A program made the position numbers and the translations under genes. A stretch of DNA of 7,432 nt from an uncultured Oscillospiraceae bacterium (lineage in GTDB: Bacteria; Bacillota; Clostridia; Oscillospirales; Oscillospiraceae): contig CALWWH010000272.1 in NCBI GenBank assembly GCA_944385195.1, positions 1 through 7,432 on the forward strand. The letters are read 5' to 3'. Numbering within the stretch: the first letter of the stretch is position 1; each line of letters begins with the position of its first letter. Positions 1 through 5,454 of the stretch are shown piece by piece. The notes beneath the pieces are model-generated. The model did no database searches and was not told the DNA's origin. It was given only the letters and a program-made list of their open reading frames with translations.

Positions 1-18
1 CTTTTTGTTCTTTGAGAA

Positions 19-32
19 TGTAAACGTTTTCT
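19..32. promoter_or_regulatory. cre / LacI-family operator, site 1
   Basis: TGTAAACGTTTTCT fits the catabolite-responsive element pattern TGWAARCGYTWWCW at every position and has the central CG typical of LacI/CcpA-family sites. It sits over the predicted start of the leftward promoter, a position normally used for repression. On the minus strand it reads AGAAAACGTTTACA, which matches site 2 at 12 of 14 bases. It could bind CcpA or a local LacI-type repressor; sequence alone does not decide. Confidence 0.65.
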
Positions 33-38
33 AAAATG

Positions 39-68
39 AGTATACCATTTGACAGGCCGGGCTGTCAA
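39..68 (-). promoter_or_regulatory. Divergent SigA-type promoter facing off the left edge
   Basis: Read on the minus strand, TTGACA (68 to 63) is followed after 18 bases by TATACT (44 to 39). This is a near-consensus vegetative promoter. It would start RNA near position 32, inside the operator-like box at 19-32, and drive a gene outside the window to the left. Its -35 lies in an inverted repeat (TTGACAG 49-55, CTGTCAA 62-68), so a TTGACA also exists on the plus strand here, but that one has no good -10 partner. The gene it serves is not visible; a regulator or transporter for the same sugar is a guess. Confidence 0.6.
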
Positions 69-174
69 GTCCCGGGATAAAGTCCGATTTGTCCTCTGAT
101 TTTCCCTCTGGGGCAGAGAAAAATGACAAAATATATTTGTTTAAATTTAAAGTAAAATATTTTTCAAATGCATA
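69..174. other. AT-rich spacer between the divergent promoters, UP-like upstream region
   Basis: No gene is supported here. Bases of roughly 128-174 are almost all A/T with short A and T runs, directly upstream of the -35 at 175, as in promoters that use an UP element to bind the polymerase alpha subunit. A small hairpin is possible at 106-118 (CTCTG, GGG, CAGAG), but no T tract follows it, so it is not a terminator. Confidence 0.35.
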
Positions 175-203
175 TTGACAAAAAAGCGTGACTCGTTTAT
201 AAT
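175..203 (+). promoter_or_regulatory. Consensus SigA promoter of the esterase/phosphorylase operon
   Basis: TTGACA at 175-180 and TATAAT at 198-203 are separated by exactly 17 bases, a perfect match to the vegetative consensus. RNA should start near 210, giving a leader of about 150 bases before the first gene at 360. A promoter this strong usually needs a repressor, and site 2 lies right at the expected start point. Confidence 0.88.
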
Positions 204-211
204 TTGCATTA

Positions 212-225
212 GGAAAACGATTACA
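212..225. promoter_or_regulatory. cre / LacI-family operator, site 2, at the operon start point
   Basis: GGAAAACGATTACA begins 8 bases after the -10 hexamer and so covers about +1 to +16 of the plus-strand transcript. It matches site 1 (read in reverse) at 12 of 14 bases, and read in reverse it keeps the TGNAANCGNWNNC core of cre sites. The centres of sites 1 and 2 are 193 bases apart, which would permit looping by a tetrameric LacI-type protein. The placement predicts repression. Confidence 0.62.
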
Positions 226-347
226 CTATTTTCTGTCATGTTCTCGGTGGATATTTCCTAAATTCATACGCGCAAATAACTTCTCCCTGGTTAGAAAATT
301 TTCCCGTCGTCGATTCCCTGCAATCGTTTCTATTTTGCGCACAAATC
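226..347 (+). other. 5' leader of the operon with a weak third operator-like box
   Basis: This untranslated leader has no supported gene; the one short reading frame (ATG 238, stop 259-261, seven codons) has no ribosome binding site. At 319-332, TGCAATCGTTTCTA read in reverse shares AAACGATT and 10 of 14 positions with site 2, so it may be an auxiliary operator. I see no recognisable riboswitch and no hairpin followed by a T tract. Confidence 0.35.
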
Positions 348-359
348 AGGAGGTTTCTT

Positions 360-1166
360 ATGGCTGTTTTTGATATTGACTTTTTCTCCAGCACGCTGGG
401 CCGCCTGGCCCCTTTGACCGCCATCGTCCCCATTGAGCGGCCGAAGCGCCCCGGCATGGATAAAGCCGGAATGGCCTCCAAGCCCTTCCGAGCGCTGTAC
501 CTTCTGCACGGCTATAACGGTACCGACACCGACTGGATTCGCGGCTCCCGCATCGGCCAGCTGGCCCAGGAGCACAATATCGCGGTCTTTATGCCTGCCG
601 GCGAAAACAGCTTCTATCTGGATGATCCCATCCGCGGAGCATATTACTCCAAGCTCATCTGCGAGGAGCTGATCGAGTTCACCCGGGCGGTATTCCCGCT
701 CTCTGCCCGCCGCGAGGACACCTACCTGGGCGGCTTTTCCATGGGCGGCTACGGCGCGCTGCGCAACGGCCTGCTGCGCGGCGACGTGTTCAACGGTATC
801 GTCGCCCTGTCCTCTGCCATCATCGTCGATACACTGCCTCAGATGAAGCAGATGGGCGACAACGGCATCGCCCCGCTGAGCTATTACGAGCACACCTTCG
901 GAGATCTGGACGCAGTCATCGGCAGCGACAAGGACCCCAAGTTCCTGGCCAAGCGCATCATTGACGAGAAGCTGCCCCAGCCGCACCTGTTCATGGCCTG
1001 CGGCACCGAGGACTTCGGCATCCAGAGCAACCGCAACTACAGCGAGTATCTGAGCCAGATCGGCTACCAGCACGAGTTCCACGCCACTGCCGGCATCCAC
1101 AACTGGGCGTTCTGGGATGAGTACATCGAAAAGGCGCTGATCTGGATCGACAGCCTCAGCAAGTGA
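360..1166 (+). CDS. EstA/FrmB-like serine esterase (alpha/beta hydrolase, Esterase/CE1-like family)
   Basis: Predicted carboxylic-ester hydrolase of 268 residues, normal length for the tributyrin esterase / S-formylglutathione hydrolase-like group. The oxyanion motif LLHGYNG is at 48-54, the nucleophile elbow G-F-S-M-G at 125-129 (Ser127), the likely acid is Asp218 in CGTEDF and the base is His247 in GIHNWAFW, so the triad is complete. There is no signal peptide or membrane segment, so it should act in the cytoplasm on an imported or internal substrate. The start is fixed by AGGAGG at 348-353, six bases before the ATG. It is the first gene of the operon, next to two more esterases and a sugar phosphorylase, which suggests removal of acetyl or other short acyl groups from a sugar. 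A detoxifying S-formylglutathione hydrolase role is less likely in this context. The exact substrate is not readable. Confidence 0.88.
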   Translation: MAVFDIDFFSSTLGRLAPLTAIVPIERPKRPGMDKAGMASKPFRALYLLHGYNGTDTDWIRGSRIGQLAQEHNIAVFMPAGENSFYLDDPIRGAYYSKLICEELIEFTRAVFPLSARREDTYLGGFSMGGYGALRNGLLRGDVFNGIVALSSAIIVDTLPQMKQMGDNGIAPLSYYEHTFGDLDAVIGSDKDPKFLAKRIIDEKLPQPHLFMACGTEDFGIQSNRNYSEYLSQIGYQHEFHATAGIHNWAFWDEYIEKALIWIDSLSK

Positions 1167-1219
1167 TCCCCGGGGCGCGTGCCCCAGCAAATATATTATA
1201 CCAAAAGGAGAAGAACCCA

Positions 1220-1519
1220 ATGAAGAAGCTGCTTAGCCTCTTCCTCGCCATGATGCTCCTGGTGGGCATCCTGGCCGGCTGTGCCTCCGAGCCTGCCACC
1301 ACCCCCAGCACCAACGACACTCCCGCCACCGACGAACCCGCCGAAACGCCTGCTGATGAGCCGGCGGAGGAGCCTGCGGAAGAACCCGCAGAGGAGTCCT
1401 CAGAGGATCCTGCCGACGCTCCCACGCTGGATGCGCAGGAGATCACCGTCGACAACACCGGCTACCACATCGCCGAGAAGATTGCCGCCGCCATGGAGCC
1501 TACCTCCACCAAGACTTAA
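1220..1519 (+). CDS. Lipoprotein leader: N-terminal part of a frameshifted surface esterase
   Basis: This frame encodes 99 residues. A lysine pair and hydrophobic stretch (2-17) lead to the lipobox L-A-G-C, with Cys21 as the lipidated residue, so the product would be anchored outside the cell membrane. Residues 22-70 are a Pro/Ala/Glu/Asp/Thr-rich linker with tandem E-P-A-E units, followed by a short ordered-looking part (71-99). The start at 1220 is set by AAAAGGAG at 1203-1210; the reading frame extends upstream to 1163 but without a better signal. The frame stops at TAA 1517-1519, and good coding sequence for an esterase continues at once in the -1 frame. I read the two parts as one lipid-anchored esterase of about 362 residues interrupted by one lost base. 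An independent small lipoprotein is the alternative, but it would leave the esterase without a start. Confidence 0.7.
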   Translation: MKKLLSLFLAMMLLVGILAGCASEPATTPSTNDTPATDEPAETPADEPAEEPAEEPAEESSEDPADAPTLDAQEITVDNTGYHIAEKIAAAMEPTSTKT

Positions 1520-1629
1520 ACTTTCTTGATCTGCCGCGCAATGATCTGACCCTCTGCCAGCACGTCCCCCATGGCGGCGTCAGCCGCGAAATTTACTGGT
1601 CCGAGACCACCCAAAACTGGGAAAGCTGC

Positions 1630-2307
1630 ATGGTCTATACCCCGCCGGGCTACCACAAGTCCGCCGAGGACTACCCGGTGCTCTATTTGCAGCACGGCCA
1701 CGGCGAAAACGAGACCTGCTGGACCTACCACGGCAAGATTAACTTCATCATGGACAACCTGCTGGCCCAGGGCAGGGCCAAGCCCTGCCTGATCGTCATG
1801 AACAACGGCATGGTCCCCACCGAGGCAGACGGCAGCTTCGCCTCCCGCCCCTGGCTCTTTGAGCCGCTGCTGCTGCGGGACTGCATCCCCTTCATCGAAG
1901 CCAATTACCGCTGCAAGACCGACCGGCTCAGCCGCGCCATCGCGGGCCTGTCCATGGGCAGCATGCAGGCCAGCTGCATCAGCCTGCACCATCCGGAGCT
2001 GTTTGCCTGGGTCGGCATTTTTTCGGGCTTTGTCAAAAAGCTGTCCCAGCCGGACCCCTCCCCCAACGACCACCTGGCCGCGCTGGAGGACACCTCCGCG
2101 GTCAAAGACGCCTACCGGCTGTTCTACCGCGCCATCGGCAGTCAGGATTTCTTCGGCGGCATCTTCCGGGAGGAATCCGAGATGCTGGAGGGCTACGGCC
2201 TGGGCCCGGCGCAGTGGCCGGCCCACCGCGAGGTCTTCTACGAGGGCGTCCATGAATGGAACGTCTGGCGCGACTGCGCGGCGGATTTCCTCCCGTTGCT
2301 GTTTTAA
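1630..2307 (+). pseudogene. Esterase domain (enterochelin-esterase/CE1-like) cut off from its start by a frameshift
   Basis: From the first in-frame ATG this gives 225 residues, but convincing coding sequence in the same frame begins near 1519 (reading LNFLDLPRNDL, then VPHGGVSREIYW), so about 37 family-like residues precede that ATG. The ATG has no clear ribosome binding site. The fold is the PF00756-type esterase: YTPPGY at 3-8, oxyanion motif QHGHG at 21-25, elbow G-L-S-M-G at 106-110 (Ser108), likely acid Asp173 in GSQD, and His208 in EGVHEW. The triad is complete and there are no internal stops, so the damage is recent or is a sequence error. With the lipoprotein part restored, the enzyme would work at the cell surface on esters of sugars or phenolic acids. 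If translation does start at 1630, the protein would be cytoplasmic and lack its first beta strands. Confidence 0.72.
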
Positions 2308-2324
2308 GCAAAATCGTGTATAAT
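2296..2324 (+). promoter_or_regulatory. Possible internal promoter before the SGNH hydrolase gene
   Basis: TTGCTG (2296-2301) and a perfect TATAAT (2319-2324) are 17 bases apart; the -35 matches consensus only in its TTG. It overlaps the end of the esterase frame and would start RNA near 2331, just ahead of the ribosome binding site at 2341-2346. It could let the last three genes be expressed separately, for instance past the broken second gene. Confidence 0.4.
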
Positions 2325-2354
2325 CAGATTATTAACATATAAGGAGTAAGTCAG

Positions 2355-3059
2355 ATGGATACCAAACGCAAGATTCTCTTCACCGGCGACTCGATCACCG
2401 ATACCTTCCGCACCAATCTGGCCCAGGGCATGATGGAAATGATGCGCCGCATGGGGCAAGGCGGTTCCCCCGAGGAGATGACCGCCCGCACCAACGACAT
2501 TCTGGGCACCGGCTATGCCCTGATGGCAGCGGCGCGGCTGAGCTATGAGCATCCCGGCAAGTACGAGTTTCTCAATCGCGGCATTTCCGGCCACCGCGTG
2601 GTCGACCTCGACGCCCGCGTCAAGCAGGACTGCATCAACCTATCCCCCGACATTGTGAGTATCATGATCGGCATCAACGACGTCTGGCACGAGGCTATGA
2701 TGAAAAACGGCGTCGACGCGGTCAAATTCGAGCGAGTCTACGACGCCATGCTGGCCGAAATCAAGGCCGCACTGCCCCAGGTGCAGTTTGTCCTCATCGA
2801 GCCCTTTGTCCTCAAGGGGCCTGCCACCGAGGCCCAGTGGGACTACTTCCGCGACGAGACCGAGCTGCGCCGTCAAACCACCGTCCGCCTGGCGCAGAAA
2901 TACGGCGCCAAGCTCCTGCCGGCCCAGAAGCTCTTTGATGACGCCTTGGCCGCCTCCGGCTGCGTCGCCGATTGGACCGCCGACGGCGTCCACCCCAGCC
3001 CCGCCGGCCACTGGATGCTCTCCCAGGCCTGGGTGGACCTGTGCGCCGACATCTTGTAA
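2355..3059 (+). CDS. SGNH/GDSL-family hydrolase (lysophospholipase L1 / acyl-sugar esterase-like)
   Basis: A 234-residue serine hydrolase with all four SGNH blocks: G-D-S-I-T-D at 11-16 (Ser13), the glycine in NRGISG at 74-79 (Gly76), G-I-N-D at 106-109 (Asn108), and D-G-V-H-P at 210-214 (Asp210, His213). No signal peptide is present, so it is cytoplasmic. Similar cytoplasmic proteins act as acetyl- or other short-acyl esterases on sugars. Unusual is the segment 17-50, rich in Met and Arg (for example GMMEMMRRM), between block I and the next helix; from memory of close relatives this loop is normally about 15-20 residues shorter. AAGGAG at 2341-2346 sits eight bases before the ATG. The stop overlaps the ribosome binding site of the next gene, so the two are tightly coupled. 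Substrate unknown; deacylation of the sugar handled by this operon is inferred. Confidence 0.88.
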   Translation: MDTKRKILFTGDSITDTFRTNLAQGMMEMMRRMGQGGSPEEMTARTNDILGTGYALMAAARLSYEHPGKYEFLNRGISGHRVVDLDARVKQDCINLSPDIVSIMIGINDVWHEAMMKNGVDAVKFERVYDAMLAEIKAALPQVQFVLIEPFVLKGPATEAQWDYFRDETELRRQTTVRLAQKYGAKLLPAQKLFDDALAASGCVADWTADGVHPSPAGHWMLSQAWVDLCADIL

Positions 3060-3074
3060 GGAGGAGCGTGCCCC

Positions 3075-3896
3075 ATGACCGTCAAGAACTTTGTAGATCG
3101 GCTGCTGGCCGCCACCACACTGACGTATAAGGGACTCTCCGCCCCCAACATGCGCACCTGCGACGAGCTGCTCTGCGGCGACCCTGAGAAGGAAGTCCGG
3201 CGCGTCGCCTCCACCTTCGTGGTGACCGTGGAGGTCATTCGCCAGGCTATGGAGCAGAGTGTCGACCTGATCCTCAGCCACGAGCCCCTGTTCTGCGTCC
3301 CCACCGGACCGTTCCACTTTCAGAACAACGCCTGGGATGACGAAAAGCTGGCGCTGATCGAGTCCTCGGGCATCGCCGTCATGCGCTTTCACGACGGGAT
3401 GCACTTTGTCCGCCCGGATCTGATCTACCGCGGCTGGATGAAGGAGTTCGGCTGGGAAGCATACAACCAGCCCGGCCCCAACAACCATTTCTTTATCCTC
3501 CCCGAGACCACCCTCGGCGCCGTGGCGGAGCTTATGAAGCAAAAGCTGGATATGCCCGGCATCCGCGCCTTCGGCGACCCCGCTCAGAAGGTCAGCCGCG
3601 TCGGCGTGCTGGTGGGCGGAGGCAGCCAGGGCCTCGGCGACCCGATGATGCCCATGAATTTCATCACCGACGACCAGCTGGACCTGCTCATCTGCGGCGA
3701 GATCATGGAGCTGTCTCTGCCCTATTACGCCGCCGACGCCGCCGCCCTGGGTCATACGGTCAGCCTGCTGGTGGCAGGCCACAACCGCACCGAGGAGGTC
3801 GGCATGAAGCACCTGCCCTCCTGGCTGGAAACCGCCATCCCCGGCCCGGAGTACTGTTTCATCGAAGCAGGCGACCCCCTGCGCACCATCCTATAA
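3075..3896 (+). CDS. NIF3-like dinuclear-metal-centre protein with altered ligands
   Basis: A 273-residue protein of the NIF3/YbgI family, whose members form hexameric rings with a two-metal site and whose cellular reaction is mostly unresolved. Matching features are CDELLCGDPEKEV at 29-41 (usually WDNVGLLVGD-like), the strand ending S-H-E-P-L at 68-72, a second ligand segment F-H-D-G-M-H at 105-110, CGE at 207-209 and the C-terminal A-G-H-N-R-T-E at 234-240. His236 and Glu240 keep the family spacing. The usual H-H-P is H-E-P here (His69, Glu70), and the usual H-x3-D is H-x3-H (His106, His110), so the metal site is changed. The length is near the two-domain family norm. AAGGAGG at 3058-3064 overlaps the preceding stop codon. 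Its place between an SGNH hydrolase and a sugar phosphorylase suggests a hydrolytic or metal-dependent step on the same substrate, but this is inference. Confidence 0.82.
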   Translation: MTVKNFVDRLLAATTLTYKGLSAPNMRTCDELLCGDPEKEVRRVASTFVVTVEVIRQAMEQSVDLILSHEPLFCVPTGPFHFQNNAWDDEKLALIESSGIAVMRFHDGMHFVRPDLIYRGWMKEFGWEAYNQPGPNNHFFILPETTLGAVAELMKQKLDMPGIRAFGDPAQKVSRVGVLVGGGSQGLGDPMMPMNFITDDQLDLLICGEIMELSLPYYAADAAALGHTVSLLVAGHNRTEEVGMKHLPSWLETAIPGPEYCFIEAGDPLRTIL

Positions 3897-3917
3897 TCTG
3901 ACAAAGGAGTTTGGATC

Positions 3918-5402
3918 ATGCAGCCCATCAAAAATCAATGCATGCTCATCACCTATGCCAACAGCATGGGCCGCAATCTCGGGGAACTGGAGCAGGTGCT
4001 GGACACCTACTTCAGCCGGGAGCTGGGCGGCGTGCACATTCTGCCCTTCTACCCCTCCTCCGGCGACCGGGGCTTCGCCGTCATCGAGTACGACCGCGTC
4101 GACCCCGCCTTCGGCAGCTGGGACAACATCCGCAGTCTCTCGGAGAAATACTTACTGGCGGCGGACTTTATGCTCAACCACGTCTCCATCCGCAGCAAAG
4201 AGTTCCGGGACTATATGAAAAATGGCGACGCCTCCCCCTATCGGGACATGTTCATCCGCTGGGAGGAGTTCTGGCCCGAGGGCGCGCCCACAGAATCCGA
4301 CCTGATGGCCCTCTACAGCCGCAAGCCCCAGGGCCCCAGCAAGGTCTTCACCCGGGACGACGGCACCGAGGTGCGGCTGTGGAACACCTTCTACGACGAG
4401 CAGGTGGACATCGACGCCCACGCGCAGGCCACCAAGGACTACTATAACCGCAACCTCAAGCACCTGGCCAGCTATTTCCCGCTCATCCGCTTCGACGCGC
4501 TGGCCTACCTCTCCAAGGTGCCGGGCACCAGCTGTTTCTTTGTGGAGCCGGAGATTTGGGAGGTCTTGGACATCAGCCTGGAGCCTCTCAAGGGCACCGG
4601 CACCCAGGTCCTGGCCGAGATCCACGAACAGTACCACATCCAGAAGGCCATCGCCGAGCAGGGCCACTGGGTCTACGACTTCGCGCTGCCGCTGCTGCTG
4701 CTGCACAGCCTGCAAACGGGACGCACCGACCGGCTGCGCCACTGGCTGAAGATCTGCCCGCACAATCAGTTCACCACCCTCGACACCCACGACGGCATTG
4801 GCGTCGTGGACGCGGCGCTGCTGATGACCGATGAGGAGATGGATCAGGTCTGCGAGGTGGTCTCGGCCCGGTTCCAGGAGGGCTGGTCCCAGCTGCCCAA
4901 GGACGTGCAAAGCCGCTTTACGATGTTCAACAGCCAGATCCGCAAGGGCGAGACCAAGGCGAAGGTTTACCAGCTGGCCGGCACCTTCTACTCGGCCATG
5001 GGCGAGGACGACGACGGCTATCTGCTGGCGCGCATTGTGCAGTTTTTCACCCCCGGCATCCCGCAGATCTACTACGTCGGCCTGCTGGCGGGCGTCAACG
5101 ACTTCGATGCCCTGGTGGAGTCCCCCCGGGACGTCAACCGCCACAACTACACCATCGACGAGATCGCCGCGCGCGTACAGTATCCCATGCTCCAGAGGAT
5201 GTATGAGATCATGCGCTTTCGCAACAATTACCCCGCCTTCGACGGGGCGTTTACCCTGGATGATACCCTGGAAAACGGCCTGCTGGACATGACCTGGACC
5301 AAGGAGAACTATCGAACCACCCTCCGTGCCGACCTGCGCACCAAGGAGTGGACCATCACCTGGGTCGATGAAGCCGGCGCCGTGCAGCAGATGCACAGCT
5401 GA
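3918..5402 (+). CDS. GH13_18 sucrose-phosphorylase-like enzyme
   Basis: A 494-residue glycoside phosphorylase, close to the usual 480-505 of sucrose and sucrose 6'-phosphate phosphorylases. These cytoplasmic enzymes split an alpha-glucoside with phosphate into alpha-glucose 1-phosphate and a free acceptor, saving ATP. Family marks are QCMLITYAN at 7-15, GVHILPFYP at 38-46, Asp50, NH at 87-88, the nucleophile Asp193 in RFDALAY, acid/base Glu234 in AEIHEQY, and Asp292 in LDTHDGIGVVD; VYDFALPLLLLHSL (252-265) and PGIPQIYYVGLLAG (379-392) are also typical. Compared from memory with Bifidobacterium sucrose phosphorylase, the acceptor loops differ: its Pro134 appears as Arg135 and its Asp342 as Lys349. 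That points to a charged or unusual acceptor rather than plain fructose. AAAGGAG at 3903-3909 precedes the ATG. It is the last gene of the operon, with a terminator ten bases downstream. Confidence 0.9.
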   Translation: MQPIKNQCMLITYANSMGRNLGELEQVLDTYFSRELGGVHILPFYPSSGDRGFAVIEYDRVDPAFGSWDNIRSLSEKYLLAADFMLNHVSIRSKEFRDYMKNGDASPYRDMFIRWEEFWPEGAPTESDLMALYSRKPQGPSKVFTRDDGTEVRLWNTFYDEQVDIDAHAQATKDYYNRNLKHLASYFPLIRFDALAYLSKVPGTSCFFVEPEIWEVLDISLEPLKGTGTQVLAEIHEQYHIQKAIAEQGHWVYDFALPLLLLHSLQTGRTDRLRHWLKICPHNQFTTLDTHDGIGVVDAALLMTDEEMDQVCEVVSARFQEGWSQLPKDVQSRFTMFNSQIRKGETKAKVYQLAGTFYSAMGEDDDGYLLARIVQFFTPGIPQIYYVGLLAGVNDFDALVESPRDVNRHNYTIDEIAARVQYPMLQRMYEIMRFRNNYPAFDGAFTLDDTLENGLLDMTWTKENYRTTLRADLRTKEWTITWVDEAGAVQQMHS

Positions 5403-5411
5403 CGGCAGTAC

Positions 5412-5454
5412 AAAAGAGCGTTGCAGACAGGTATTCTGCAACGCTCTTTTTTTT
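5412..5454 (+). terminator. Rho-independent terminator of the plus-strand operon
   Basis: A perfect 16-bp stem (5412-5427 with 5435-5450; core GAGCGTTGCAGA) closes a 7-base loop and runs into eight T's (5447-5454). It lies ten bases after the phosphorylase stop. Read the other way it gives the same stem followed by TTTTG, directly after the stop of the convergent gene, so it probably ends both transcripts. Confidence 0.95.

Noticed and set aside
49..68. TTGACAG/CTGTCAA inverted repeat as a terminator or separate operator
   Set aside because: No T tract follows on either strand, and the right arm is explained as the -35 of the leftward promoter; a separate operator role has no support.
204..359. 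Riboswitch or attenuator in the 150-base leader
   Set aside because: No known aptamer consensus, no terminator/antiterminator pair, and only a seven-codon frame without a ribosome binding site.
1172..1185. Hairpin GGGGC-GCGT-GCCCC between the first two genes
   Set aside because: Only five base pairs and no T tract follows, so I do not call it a terminator; it might affect mRNA stability.
330..1220. Minus-strand open frame of 296 codons opposite the first esterase
   Set aside because: Antisense shadow with low-complexity Ala/Val/Gln composition and no supported start.
1355..1396. Tandem GAN-GAN-CCN-GCN units as a DNA repeat or phase-variation tract
   Set aside because: The units repeat at protein level (E-E-P-A) but vary at third codon positions, as in an ordinary lipoprotein linker; the break in the gene is elsewhere.
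1505..1525. Programmed -1 frameshift joining lipoprotein and esterase
   Set aside because: The required shift is -1, but the bases at the stop (AAG ACT TAA) do not form an X-XXY-YYZ slippery site and I see no clear downstream stimulatory hairpin; a lost base or sequence error is simpler.
2640..3812. Long minus-strand open frame (390 codons) opposite the SGNH and NIF3-like genes
   Set aside because: It is the low-stop antisense frame expected in GC-rich coding DNA; the translation is Val/Gly/His-rich with no family motif, and the plus strand carries clear domains and ribosome binding sites.
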